The position numbers and the translations under genes were made by a program. Below are positions 16,082-24,816 of a stretch of DNA of 64,000 nt, one piece after another. Source of the DNA: JALZMG01 sp963739975 (GTDB taxonomy: Bacteria; Actinomycetota; Acidimicrobiia; Acidimicrobiales; Ilumatobacteraceae); the NCBI GenBank assembly GCA_963739975.1, contig CAVUCK010000005.1:248001-312000 (forward strand), read 5' to 3'. The number at the start of each line of letters is the position of its first letter. Position 1 is the stretch's first letter. Under the pieces are notes generated by a model. The model saw only the letters and a program-made list of their open reading frames with translations. It had not been told where the DNA came from and did not search any database.

Positions 16082-16286
16082 GCTCGGCGAACATGCCCGC
16101 CGTGAAGTGCGGCGGTCCGCCGGCGACCTGGGGCGGCTCGCTCGTCGCCGCCTGGGCGGCGGCGAGGTACTCGGCGGGGTCGGCGCCGATGGGGATGAAG
16201 CACATGATGGCGTAGCGGCCCGGCTCGGTCAGCGAACCGTCACCGACGACCGGGAACCCCGCCTCGCCGGGCGGCGCCACGATCAC
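16068..16286 (-). pseudogene. remnant of a cupredoxin-like secreted protein
   Basis: A 72-codon minus-strand frame with the C-terminal half of a small blue-copper-like domain: FPVVGDG, PGRYAIMCFIP and PPHFTAGM, i.e. Cys, His and Met in the order and spacing of type 1 copper ligands. There is no signal peptide. In frame upstream there is a TGA about 30 codons from the only GTG start, and the nadA promoter lies just beyond. It is therefore probably a truncated gene; a short cytosolic protein is the alternative. Confidence 0.45.
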
Positions 16287-16466
16287 CGTCGGCGGCGAGC
16301 CGGGCGCGGCGAGAGAGGGTGGTCATGATGGTCCCGGCCGTTGGTATCCGCGGTGTGTTCACGTCGCGATCGTCGAGCGATCGCGGTCGGGGAGGATGCG
16401 TGACGTCAGTCATTCTCCATCGGTCACGTCGCCGCCCGTGCACGACCCCGCCGTACCATCGATCTG

Positions 16467-17447
16467 GTGAATGACCAGACGTTGCCCGACGACTGGGTCG
16501 ACCAGGTCCGGGAACTGGCCCGCCAGCGTGACGCCGTGATCCTGGCCCACAACTACCAGGTGCCGGAGGTGCAAGAGGTCGCCGACCACGTCGGTGACTC
16601 GCTTGGCCTGTCGCGGGTGGCGGCCGAGGTCGAGGCCTCGACGATCGTCTTCTGCGGCGTCCACTTCATGGCCGAGACGGCGAAGATCCTGAGCTACGAC
16701 AAGACCGTCCTGATCCCGGACGAGCGCGCCGGCTGCAGCCTCGCCGAGACGATCACCGCCGACCAGTTGCGGGCGTGGAAGGCGGAGCACCCGGGGGCCG
16801 TCGTCGTCAGCTACGTCAACACCACGGCGGCCGTCAAGGCAGAGACCGACATCTGCTGCACGTCCTCGAACGCCGTCGACGTCGTGGCGTCGATCCCGGA
16901 GGACACCGAGGTGCTGTTCGGCCCGGACCAGTTCCTCGGGGCCCACGTCCAGCGCCAGTTGCAGCGGGACAACATGCACATCTGGCTCGGCGAGTGCCAC
17001 GTCCACGCCGGCATCAACGGCGCCGACCTGAAGGCCCGGGTCGCCGAGGACCCCGACGCCGAGCTGTTCATCCACCCCGAGTGCGGATGCGCGACCAGCG
17101 CGCTGTACCTCGTCGGTGCCGGCGTCGTGCCCGAAACGCGCACGAGGATCCTGTCCACGAGCGGCATGGTCGAGGCGGCGGCGCAGACGACGGCGAGCAA
17201 GGTCCTCGTGGCGACGGAGACGGGCATGCTGCACCAGCTGTCGAAGGCCAACCCGCTGGTGCTGTTCGAGCCCGTCAACCGGGCCGCCGTCTGCAAGTAC
17301 ATGAAGATGATCACGCCGGCCAAGCTGCTGCGCTCGCTGCGCGACGGGGTCGACGTCGTCGACGTCCCGCCCGACATCGCCGAGCGAGCCCGGCGCTCGG
17401 TCGAGCGGATGATCGAGATCGGCACGCCGTCGAAGACTGCGGAGTAG
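16467..17447 (+). CDS. nadA: quinolinate synthase
   Basis: Condenses iminoaspartate and dihydroxyacetone phosphate to quinolinate using a [4Fe-4S] cluster. The 326-residue protein has AHNYQVPEVQEVADHVGDSL near the start, and the likely cluster cysteines in FCGVHFMAETAKIL, ETDICCTSSNAV and HPECGCATSA. GTG 16467 follows a TACCAT -10 box by 7 nt, so it may be almost leaderless. It begins the nadABC operon; its stop shares a base with the nadB start. Confidence 0.95.
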   Translation: MNDQTLPDDWVDQVRELARQRDAVILAHNYQVPEVQEVADHVGDSLGLSRVAAEVEASTIVFCGVHFMAETAKILSYDKTVLIPDERAGCSLAETITADQLRAWKAEHPGAVVVSYVNTTAAVKAETDICCTSSNAVDVVASIPEDTEVLFGPDQFLGAHVQRQLQRDNMHIWLGECHVHAGINGADLKARVAEDPDAELFIHPECGCATSALYLVGAGVVPETRTRILSTSGMVEAAAQTTASKVLVATETGMLHQLSKANPLVLFEPVNRAAVCKYMKMITPAKLLRSLRDGVDVVDVPPDIAERARRSVERMIEIGTPSKTAE

Positions 17448-19078
17448 TGGCCCTACCGGGTCGACTGGCCGCGCCGCAGGCGACATGGCAGCGCGACGTC
17501 GACGTCGTCGTGCTCGGCTCGGGCGCTGCCGGGCTGGCCGCGGCCCTTGCCGTGCGGCCCGTGCGGCAGGTGCTCATCGTCACCAAGGACGCGCTCGACG
17601 CCGGCTCGACGGCGTGGGCGCAGGGCGGGCTGGCCGCCGTCCTCGCCCCCCACGACTCGGTCGCCGACCACGTGCTCGACACGTTGGCGGCGGGCGCCGG
17701 GCTGTGCGACGAGCAGGTCGTCGTCGAGCTCGTGGAGGAGGCGCCGACGGCGATCCGGTACCTGATGCGGCTGGGGGCGGCGTTCGACCCGTCGGCCGCC
17801 GGTCCCGAGCCGGCGTTGACCCGTGAGGGCGGCCACCGCCACGACCGCATCGTGCACTCGGGGGGCGACCGCAGCGGGGCCGAGGTCCAGCGCACGCTCG
17901 ACCAGTCGGCGATGGCGGCCGGCGCCGAGGTCCTCGAGCGGGCGTTCGCCCTCGACCTCGTCGTCGGCGACGGCCCGACAGGGCGCCAGGCGGCCGGCGT
18001 GACCGTGGCGTTGCTCGGTCCGTCCGGCGAGGTCGAGTCCGTCGGCACGGTCACCGCGCGCGCCGTCGTGTTGGCCACCGGCGGCTACGGGCAGGTGTTC
18101 GCGTCGACCTCGAACCCGCCGGCCGTGACGGGGGACGGGTTGGCACTGGCGCTGCGCGCCGGGCTCGCCGCCCGCGACGTCGAGTTCGTGCAGTTCCACC
18201 CGACGGTGATGTGGCGCGGGCCCGATGCGCGGGGGCAACAGGCGTTGGTCAGCGAGGCGGTGCGCGGCGAGGGCGCGATCCTGTACGACGGGGCCGGGCG
18301 GCGGGTGATGGCCGGCGTCCACCCGCAGCAAGATCTGGCGCCGCGCGACGTCGTGGCGGCGGCGATCAGCCGGCGGATGGCCGAGGCGCCCGGTGGCGTC
18401 GACGACCACGTCGAGCTCGACGCCACGCACCTCGGCGAGCGGTTCTACACGCGGTTCCCGTCGATCAGCGCGGCGTGCCGGGAGATCGGCATCGATCCAG
18501 CACGAGAGCGCATCCCGGTCGCGCCCGCCGCCCACTACGCGTGCGGCGGCGTACCGGCCCGGCTGGACGGGACGACGGCCATGACCGGCCTCTATGCGGT
18601 CGGGGAGGTGGCGTGCACCGGGGTCCACGGCGCCAATCGGTTGGCGTCGAACTCGCTCACCGAGAGCGTCGTCGCCGGGACGCGCCTGGGGCGCGATCTG
18701 GCCTGGGAGCTGCCGCCGCCCGTCGTCCCGGTGGCCGCGGCCGGCGGCGGGTCGGTGCTCGCCGCCGAGCACGGGCGTGAGGTGCGATCGGCGATGTCCC
18801 GGTTCGTCGGGGTGCTGCGCGATGCCGACTCGCTCGCCGCCGCCGCGGTTGCGCTCGACGTGGTGGCCGGGAAGGTCGACACCGCCGGTCGCCCGACGCG
18901 GCGGGCGTGGGAGGCGACGAACATCGCCACGGTGGCCACGGCCGTCGTCGCCGCGGCGTCGGAGCGGACGGAGAGCCGGGGGTGCCACCGCCGGACCGAC
19001 TTCCCCGAGCCCCGGCCGGAGTGGGTGCGCCACCTCGACGTGGTCGTCGGGGACGGCGGCGAGGTGGAGGTGGGCTGA
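17447..19078 (+). CDS. nadB: L-aspartate oxidase
   Basis: FAD enzyme oxidising L-aspartate to iminoaspartate, the substrate of NadA. The 543-residue protein shows the FAD-binding GSGAAGLAAALAV, STAWAQGGLAAVL, the catalytic-domain HPT (VEFVQFHPT) and GANRLASNSLTESVV. It starts at GTG 17447 overlapping the nadA stop by one base and ends overlapping the nadC ATG by one base. A longer frame reading back through nadA is a shadow. Confidence 0.95.
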   Translation: MALPGRLAAPQATWQRDVDVVVLGSGAAGLAAALAVRPVRQVLIVTKDALDAGSTAWAQGGLAAVLAPHDSVADHVLDTLAAGAGLCDEQVVVELVEEAPTAIRYLMRLGAAFDPSAAGPEPALTREGGHRHDRIVHSGGDRSGAEVQRTLDQSAMAAGAEVLERAFALDLVVGDGPTGRQAAGVTVALLGPSGEVESVGTVTARAVVLATGGYGQVFASTSNPPAVTGDGLALALRAGLAARDVEFVQFHPTVMWRGPDARGQQALVSEAVRGEGAILYDGAGRRVMAGVHPQQDLAPRDVVAAAISRRMAEAPGGVDDHVELDATHLGERFYTRFPSISAACREIGIDPARERIPVAPAAHYACGGVPARLDGTTAMTGLYAVGEVACTGVHGANRLASNSLTESVVAGTRLGRDLAWELPPPVVPVAAAGGGSVLAAEHGREVRSAMSRFVGVLRDADSLAAAAVALDVVAGKVDTAGRPTRRAWEATNIATVATAVVAAASERTESRGCHRRTDFPEPRPEWVRHLDVVVGDGGEVEVG

Positions 19079-19992
19079 TGAACTTCCACGGCGTCTCGAC
19101 GGAAACTCGCGATCGCCTGGGCGCCGGGGGACTCGATCCCGATGCCGTGGTCGCGACGGTCGAGGCCGCGGTGGACGAGGACCTGATGGGCGGCGTGGAC
19201 GTCACGTCGGTGGCGACGGTGCCGGCCGATCACCGCAGCACGGGCACGTTCGGGTCGCGCGCCGAGGGCGTCGTCGCTGGGTTGGCGGTCGCGGCGGCCG
19301 CCGTCGAGGTGGTGTGCGGCGACGAGGCGTCGGAGTTCGACTACCTCGCCGAGGACGGTGACCGTGTGGCCGCTGGCCAGGCGGTGGCGCGGGTCACGGC
19401 GCCGACGCGGGGGCTGCTGACGGCCGAGCGAACGGCGCTCAACCTGCTGTGCCACCTGTCGGGGGTTGCCACCCTGACCCGCCGGTGGGCCGACGAGCTG
19501 GCGGGGACGGCGTGCGTGGTGCGGGACACCCGCAAGACGATGCCGGGGCTGCGGGCGCTGGAGAAGTACGCCGTGCGGTGCGGCGGTGGCGCCAACCATC
19601 GGATGGGGCTGGCCGACGCCGCGCTGGTCAAGGACAACCACGTGATCGCCGCCGGCGGGGTCGCCGAGGCGTTCGCCGCGGTGCGGGCGCTGGAGGCGAC
19701 GATCCCGGTCGAGATCGAGGTCGACTCGCTGGACGGCCTGCGCATCGCCATCGATGCCGGCGCCGACCTCGTGCTGCTGGACAACTTCTCGCTCGACGGC
19801 ATGCGCCAGGCGGTCGCGCTGCGTGACGAGCTCGACCCGGCAGTGCTGCTGGAGGCCAGCGGCGGCCTGACGCTCGCCGTGGCCCGCCAGGTGGGGGAGA
19901 CCGGCGTCGACCACGCCGCCGTCGGCGAGCTCACCCACTCCGCTCCCGTCCTCGACCTCGGCCTCGACCTCCACCCCCCCAATCGATTCTGA
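19078..19992 (+). CDS. nadC: nicotinate-nucleotide pyrophosphorylase (carboxylating)
   Basis: Uses PRPP to convert quinolinate to nicotinate mononucleotide, completing the de novo NAD pathway. The 304-residue protein has RDTRKTMPGLRALEKYAVRCGGG with the substrate-binding Arg and Lys residues, HRMGLADAALVKDNH, and the phosphate-binding EASGGL. ATG 19078 overlaps the nadB stop. Its last codons and stop (CGA TTC TGA) lie inside copy 1 of the repeated palindrome, so the extreme C-terminus comes from the repeat. Confidence 0.95.
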   Translation: MNFHGVSTETRDRLGAGGLDPDAVVATVEAAVDEDLMGGVDVTSVATVPADHRSTGTFGSRAEGVVAGLAVAAAAVEVVCGDEASEFDYLAEDGDRVAAGQAVARVTAPTRGLLTAERTALNLLCHLSGVATLTRRWADELAGTACVVRDTRKTMPGLRALEKYAVRCGGGANHRMGLADAALVKDNHVIAAGGVAEAFAAVRALEATIPVEIEVDSLDGLRIAIDAGADLVLLDNFSLDGMRQAVALRDELDPAVLLEASGGLTLAVARQVGETGVDHAAVGELTHSAPVLDLGLDLHPPNRF

Positions 19993-20037
19993 GCAAGGAT
20001 TGCCGCCAATTCTGACGGCTATCGCGCCACGGAATCC
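19985..20037 (+). repeat. palindromic repeat family A, copy 1
   Basis: 53-bp element: GATTCTGAGCAAGG, then a stem-loop (GCCGCCA ATTC TGACGGC, one mismatch), then TATCGCGCCACGGAATCC. The ends form a short inverted repeat (GATTC/GAATC). It supplies the nadC stop codon and lies 24 bp before the capA-like start. Confidence 0.85.
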
Positions 20038-20060
20038 TCCGCGGGCTCTACTGTCCGGTC

Positions 20061-21248
20061 GTGCGCCCAGCGCGAACGCTGGTGCTGATGGTCGCGGTGG
20101 TGGGGCTCTGCGTGGCATACAGCTTGTTCTCGGGTGGCGGCGCCCGCCGCGTCGTGACCTCGCCGGTGGCCGTGGCGGCCGAGATCGACACGCGCGACCC
20201 CATCAAGTCGACGTCCACGTCGAGCACCGTGTTCACCCCGCGGCGGTTCTCCCTGCTCGCTTCGGGTGACCTGCTGTCGCACACGTCCGTCCTCGACCAG
20301 GCGGCCGCCGATGCGGGTGGGTCGGGCTACTCCTACGGCCGGATGTTCGAGGCCGTGCGGCCGGTCATCGAAGGCGTCGACCTCGCCGTCTGCCATCTCG
20401 AGACGCCCGTTGCTGCGGCGGGGACGGAGATCGATGGCGTGGTGCCCGTGTTCGGCGCGCCGCCCGAGATCGCCGGAGAGATCAAGGCGGCGGGGTACGA
20501 CCGGTGCTCGCTGGCATCGAACCACGCCCTCGACCAGGGCGCCGCCGGTGTCGACTCCACGCTGGGCGCGTTCGATGCCGCCGGGCTCGGTCACGCCGGC
20601 ATGGCCCGCAGCGCCGAGGAAGGCGGGCCGCGGACGTTCGACGTCAACGGCGTCACCGTCGCCCACCTGTCGGCGAGCTACAGCTTCAACGGGTTCGACA
20701 CGCCGGCCGGCGAGCCGTGGCGGGCCAACCTGATCGACCCGCCGCGGATCGTCGCCGAAGCCGAGCAGGCCCGGGCCGCAGGGGCGCAGGTGGTGATCGT
20801 GTCGTTGCATTGGGGTGCCGAAGGGGTGAGCGAGGTGCTGGCCGAGCAACGGTCAGTGGCCGAGGCGCTCACGGCCAGCGGTGCCGTCGACCTGATCATC
20901 GGCCACCACGCCCACGTCGTGCAGCCGATCGAGGAGGTCAACGGGCGGTGGGTCGTGTTCGGGATGGGCAACCAGCTGAGCGGGATGGGGGACTCCACGG
21001 ACTGCTGCGGCGTGCGGGCGCTCGACGGGATGATGGTCCGCACCGAGATCGTGGAGCAGCCCGACGGGACGTTCGCCGTCGCCCGGCCGGTCGCCATCCC
21101 GACCTACCTCGGCCGCCACCCCTACCGGGTCGTGCCGGTCCAGGCCGCCCTGGCCGACCCCGCCGTCGCCGGCCACATCACCGCCGCCGAGCTCCAGGCC
21201 TCCCTCGACCGCACGTCCGCCGTCGTCGCCCCCCACCTCGGATTCTGA
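20061..21248 (+). CDS. CapA-family (poly-gamma-glutamate synthesis-like) metallophosphatase-fold protein
   Basis: A 395-residue protein with a single N-terminal membrane/signal segment (LVLMVAVVGLCVAYSLF) and a PGA_cap domain: LLASGDLLSH, DLAVCHLETP, SLASNHALDQG, VIVSLHWGAEGV, DLIIGHHAHVVQPIE. Asp, His and Asn residues of the two-metal site are present. CapA proteins take part in poly-gamma-glutamate export in some bacteria but are widespread in species that make no PGA, so function is uncertain. GTG 20061 has a TACTGT box exactly 6 nt upstream. Its stop is provided by the second repeat copy (GGA TTC TGA). Confidence 0.85.
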   Translation: MRPARTLVLMVAVVGLCVAYSLFSGGGARRVVTSPVAVAAEIDTRDPIKSTSTSSTVFTPRRFSLLASGDLLSHTSVLDQAAADAGGSGYSYGRMFEAVRPVIEGVDLAVCHLETPVAAAGTEIDGVVPVFGAPPEIAGEIKAAGYDRCSLASNHALDQGAAGVDSTLGAFDAAGLGHAGMARSAEEGGPRTFDVNGVTVAHLSASYSFNGFDTPAGEPWRANLIDPPRIVAEAEQARAAGAQVVIVSLHWGAEGVSEVLAEQRSVAEALTASGAVDLIIGHHAHVVQPIEEVNGRWVVFGMGNQLSGMGDSTDCCGVRALDGMMVRTEIVEQPDGTFAVARPVAIPTYLGRHPYRVVPVQAALADPAVAGHITAAELQASLDRTSAVVAPHLGF

Positions 21249-21294
21249 GCAAGGATTGCCGACAGATCTGTCGGCAATCGCGCCACGGAATCGG
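21241..21294 (+). repeat. palindromic repeat family A, copy 2
   Basis: Same 52-54 bp element as copy 1, with stem GCCGACA GATC TGTCGGC, perfectly paired. Compared with copy 3 (GCCGCCA/TGGCGGC) one base pair has changed on both sides, so pairing is conserved. It overlaps the end of the CapA-like gene. Confidence 0.9.
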
Positions 21295-21334
21295 GATTTT
21301 CCGTTTCCGCCGACTGACGACCCCCAGAAGGGAT

Positions 21335-22276
21335 GTGATCAACCATCCCGAAGTGCTCGCCCTGTTCGCCGCCCAACAGTGGGTCGCGTCTGTCGACCAG
21401 CTGCGCGCCCTGTCCATCTCGTCACGGACCATCGACCGGGCGTGCCACCGCGGTGTGCTGCTCCGGGTCGTACCCGGCGTGGTGCGCCTCGCCGGCTCGA
21501 AGGACACGTTCCTGTCGAGGGCGATGATCCTCCAGCTGCACGTGGGCGAGGGTTCGTACATCAGCGGCGTGAGCGCCGGTGTCCTCCACGGCCTCCGCAA
21601 CATGCCGCGCAACTGGGTCGAGATCACCGCCGAGCGCCGGCGCCGCGTGACGATGCCGCCGTGGGGGCGGTGCGAAACCACGAATTGGGTCCAGGTGGCT
21701 GCCGACGCGATGGTCCGCCCCGACGGCCTGCGGGTCGCCTCGCCGCTGATCATGCTGTTCCGGCTGGCCCGGACGTTCAACCAACACCGCTTCGAACGGG
21801 CGGCCGAGGACTGCTGGCACCGCAAGCTGCTCACCCCCGACGAGGCGTCCGACTTCCTGGCCGGCGTTCGCGGCAGCGGTCGTACCGGGGTCTCGACGTT
21901 CGAGCACTGGTTGGAGCGGTGCTCGCTCCGCCAGCGCCCGAGCCAGTCGGGACTCGAGCTCGACGTGATCGAGTCGATCCGCCGGGCCGGGCTCCCGGAG
22001 CCGGAGCGGCAGCTCCCCCTGACCTTGCGCTCCGGTGAGACGATCCACATCGACGTCGCCTGGCCCGACGCCCGACTCGGCGTCGAGCCGGGCCACAGCT
22101 GGTGGCACGGCGGCGATCTCGGCCAGCGCGCCGATCAGGCCCGGGACCGAGCGTGCGACGAGGTCGGTTGGCGCATCATTCGCAAGGACGAATCGCTCCG
22201 GCAGGATCTCGCCGGGTTCGGCCTCCAGCTGCGGATCATCTACGACGAGCGCCGGCGGTCGTTGCGGACGGCCTGA
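21335..22276 (+). CDS. AbiEi-like winged helix fused to DUF559/Vsr-like nuclease domain
   Basis: A 313-residue protein. Residues about 1-50 (EVLALFAAQQWVASVDQLRAL and the following helix) resemble the AbiEi_4 antitoxin-type winged helix. The C-terminal 100 residues (HIDVAWPDARLGVEPGHSWWHGG ... WRIIRKDE) resemble the DUF559/very-short-patch-repair endonuclease fold, with D and E/H residues that could form a nuclease site. Such proteins are common, often multicopy, in Actinobacteria; no cognate toxin gene is adjacent. GTG 21335 follows AGAAGGG closely. The gene is bracketed by copies 2 and 3 of the palindrome in opposite orientations. Confidence 0.75.
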   Translation: MINHPEVLALFAAQQWVASVDQLRALSISSRTIDRACHRGVLLRVVPGVVRLAGSKDTFLSRAMILQLHVGEGSYISGVSAGVLHGLRNMPRNWVEITAERRRRVTMPPWGRCETTNWVQVAADAMVRPDGLRVASPLIMLFRLARTFNQHRFERAAEDCWHRKLLTPDEASDFLAGVRGSGRTGVSTFEHWLERCSLRQRPSQSGLELDVIESIRRAGLPEPERQLPLTLRSGETIHIDVAWPDARLGVEPGHSWWHGGDLGQRADQARDRACDEVGWRIIRKDESLRQDLAGFGLQLRIIYDERRRSLRTA

Positions 22277-22278
22277 GC

Positions 22279-22330
22279 GATTCCATGGCGCGATTGCCGC
22301 CAGATCTGGCGGCGATCCTTGCTCAGAATC
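22279..22330 (-). repeat. palindromic repeat family A, copy 3 (inverted)
   Basis: 52-bp element in reverse orientation to copies 1, 2 and 4, with a perfect stem GCCGCCA GATC TGGCGGC. It lies 2 bp after the AbiEi/DUF559 gene and 12 bp before the end of the convergent FKBP gene. Confidence 0.9.
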
Positions 22331-22342
22331 GGGATTGGGGGG

Positions 22343-23266
22343 TCAGAAGGTGGTGAGGAGGTCGGCGACGACGATGAGGTCGGTGCCTTCGGGGATGCCG
22401 AGCTCCTCGGCCTGGGCCGGCTCGAAGACCTGGTCGAACGGGATGGTCAGCACGCGGCGGCCGCCCACGCGCATCCCGGTCAGGCCCTCGATCAGGAACG
22501 GGGCGGTCCCCTCGGCGCCGAACGCCACCTGCGCCGGCGAGTCCGGTTCCCACGAGCTCTGCAGCACCTCGCCGGTGTCGCCGCGCGCCAGCAGCAGGTC
22601 GAAGAAGGCGGTCTGCCCCTCCTCAAGGGCCGCCCCCTCGCCCTCGCGCGGGTCGGCCACGACCAGCTCCGTCACCGGCTCGTCGTCGATCGGCAGCTCC
22701 TCGGTGGCGGGCGGCTCCGGCGCCCCCTTGCCCACGCTGACGACGTCGATGACGAACGACAGCGCGTCGCCCGGCTGGATGTCCTCGCCCGGTGGCTCGT
22801 CGCCGTAGGCCAGCTCGGTCGGGATGTCGAGCTGCAGCTGCTCGCCGGCCTGCACCCCGACGAGGCCCTGGTCCCAGCCCTCGATGACCCGTCCCTGCCC
22901 GAGGATCACCGGCAGCGGGTCGGCGCCGTAGTTGGCGTCGAACTGGGTGCCGTCGGCGCTGCGCACGCCCACGTAGTTGACGAGCACCACGTCGCCGGCT
23001 GCCGACTCCGGCCCCGACCCTGCCCGCAGCTCGGTCACCACCAGCTCGGTCGGCGTGGACGCCGGCAGCGCCACCTCGGGCACGCTGGCGTCGACCGTCG
23101 AACCCGCGGTGACCGACTCGTCCGGCGGCGCGCTCTGGCGCTCCAGGCTGACGTCGACCGCAGAGTCCGTGCTGTCGCCGTCGCCACCGCCGCACGACGA
23201 CACAACGATCGCCAGCGCCGCGACGACCCCAGTTCCAAGTCGTCGGGCCACGCTGCGCTTGGGCAT
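22343..23266 (-). CDS. lipoprotein with two FKBP-type peptidyl-prolyl isomerase domains
   Basis: A 307-residue secreted lipoprotein with lipobox VVSSC at residues 21-25. The first FKBP domain (about 80-178) has VLVNYVG, FDANYG, VIEGWDQGLVGVQAGEQLQLDIPTELAYG, the core of the isomerase pocket. The second domain (about 200-307) retains FLIEGLTGMRVGGRRVLTIPF but is more diverged. It probably assists folding of secreted proteins. The two-domain layout is typical of actinobacterial FKBP lipoproteins. Confidence 0.9.
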   Translation of the reverse strand: MPKRSVARRLGTGVVAALAIVVSSCGGGDGDSTDSAVDVSLERQSAPPDESVTAGSTVDASVPEVALPASTPTELVVTELRAGSGPESAAGDVVLVNYVGVRSADGTQFDANYGADPLPVILGQGRVIEGWDQGLVGVQAGEQLQLDIPTELAYGDEPPGEDIQPGDALSFVIDVVSVGKGAPEPPATEELPIDDEPVTELVVADPREGEGAALEEGQTAFFDLLLARGDTGEVLQSSWEPDSPAQVAFGAEGTAPFLIEGLTGMRVGGRRVLTIPFDQVFEPAQAEELGIPEGTDLIVVADLLTTF

Positions 23267-23322
23267 CGGGCGAAGCTACCGGCCGCCCGTGACGGCCGAC
23301 CGTCAGCGGTTTCGAGCGGGGC

Positions 23323-24816
23323 TCATCCCGGACGGTTGGCCAGCCACTTCGCCTCGGCCTCGCCCATCGCCGTCGACGGCTGGCCATCCGTGAACGGCCA
23401 CAGCTCCTCGGCCATCCGCCGGTAGTTCCCGACGGCACCGAGGTCGCCGAGCAGCGCATACAGCCCGAGGTTGATCCGTTGGATGAACACGAACGCCCGT
23501 GGCAGCGTCACGTACTGGGCGACCGGGCTGGTCCGATCGAACGTGTGCCGCACGACCCCGCTGGCGTACCCCTTGGTCCACGTCATCGTGTGGTCGGCCG
23601 AGATCGGCTCGTAGAACTGGGCGAAGTACCCGCCGGCGTCGTTGGTCGACACGGGCGCGTTCGGGAGCAACAGCCCGCCGCCCTCGATGATCCGCCGGAA
23701 CCGGGAGAAGTCGTGCTGGACGGCGGCGGCCTCGACCATCGAGGCGAACATCTCGGTCTCGGCGACCGTGAAGTACCGCACCAGCCCGAAGTCGATGAAC
23801 GACACCACGCCGTCGGGCTGGAACAGGTAGTTGCCGGGATGCGGGTCGCCGTTGAACGCCCGCATCAGGTACAGGCTGCGGAACACGAACCGGAACAGCG
23901 TCTCGCCGGCCAGGTTGCGCTGCTCCTGGTCCCAGCCGCACACCTCCGAGAACGGCGCGCCGGTCACCAGCTCGCTGGTCAGCACCCGCCCGGTCGACAG
24001 GTCCGCCAGCACGGCCGGCACCCGGATCGTCGGGTGGCCGCGGTAGAACTCGGCGAAGTGGGTCTGGTTGGCTGCCTCGCGCCGGTAGTCCAGCTCCTCG
24101 GTGACCCGCTCGCGGACCTCCGCCACCAGCTCGGTCGGGTCGAGCCCCGAGAACCCCTGCTGCAGCAGCGTGGCGAACAGCTGCGTGTTGGCCAGGTCGG
24201 CCTCGATCGCCTCGTCGACGCCGGGGTACTGGACCTTGACCGCCACCGCCACCTCGCGGCCGGTGCGGGGGTCGACGGCCACCGCCCGGTGCACCTGCCC
24301 GATCGACGCCGCGGCGATCGGCTCGGGGTCCCACTCGACGAACACCTCCGACGGCGGCCGGCCGAGCTCGCGCTCGACGACCCCGGCGGCCAGTTCGGCG
24401 CTCATCGGCGGCGCGCTCGCCTGCAGGGCGGCTAGCGCCTGGCGGACCGGCTCCGGCAGCCCGTCGTCGAGGTAGCTGGCCATCTGCCCGATCTTCATCA
24501 GGGCGCCCTTCATCCCGCCCAGCCGCTCGGCGACCTGCTCGGCCGTGCGCAGGCGTCGCTGCTCGTCGAGCGCCACCTTCCGCTCGGCCGTGGCGAACAG
24601 CTTGCGCGCCTCGGCCGACGCGTACGTCGCCCCGACGGCCATGCCGAGCCGGGCCAGCTCGGCATTGCGGGCGGCGCGCGACGTGCGCGAGATGGGTCCC
24701 AGCAGTTCTCCTGGTGGTTTTGGGGTCATCGTTGACCCCTGAAAACGCTTGAGAACCGCTGCGGCGACCAATGTGGCGGTGGCGGCGAGGAGCAGCCGGC
24801 GGCGGGCGGGGGTCAC
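23323..24816 (-). CDS. ABC1/UbiB-family atypical kinase
   Basis: A 497-residue protein of the UbiB/AarF/COQ8 family, with the KxGQ motif (MKIGQMASYLDD), the Ala-rich loop region AAASIGQVHRA, VAVKVQYP, and the metal-binding FNGDPHPGNYLF and SFIDFGLV. Members support quinone or lipid metabolism as ATPases or kinases. I use GTG 24816, which overlaps the upstream hydrolase stop (GTGA) and adds an N-terminal membrane-like segment. An internal ATG at 24729, with AGGGG 6 nt upstream, is a real alternative. Confidence 0.88.
   Translation of the reverse strand: MTPARRRLLLAATATLVAAAVLKRFQGSTMTPKPPGELLGPISRTSRAARNAELARLGMAVGATYASAEARKLFATAERKVALDEQRRLRTAEQVAERLGGMKGALMKIGQMASYLDDGLPEPVRQALAALQASAPPMSAELAAGVVERELGRPPSEVFVEWDPEPIAAASIGQVHRAVAVDPRTGREVAVAVKVQYPGVDEAIEADLANTQLFATLLQQGFSGLDPTELVAEVRERVTEELDYRREAANQTHFAEFYRGHPTIRVPAVLADLSTGRVLTSELVTGAPFSEVCGWDQEQRNLAGETLFRFVFRSLYLMRAFNGDPHPGNYLFQPDGVVSFIDFGLVRYFTVAETEMFASMVEAAAVQHDFSRFRRIIEGGGLLLPNAPVSTNDAGGYFAQFYEPISADHTMTWTKGYASGVVRHTFDRTSPVAQYVTLPRAFVFIQRINLGLYALLGDLGAVGNYRRMAEELWPFTDGQPSTAMGEAEAKWLANRPG

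Noticed and set aside
22343..22345. The FKBP gene stop supplied by palindrome copy 3
   Set aside because: The gene ends at its own TTC-TGA 12 bp before the repeat; only nadC and the capA-like gene use the stop inside the repeat.
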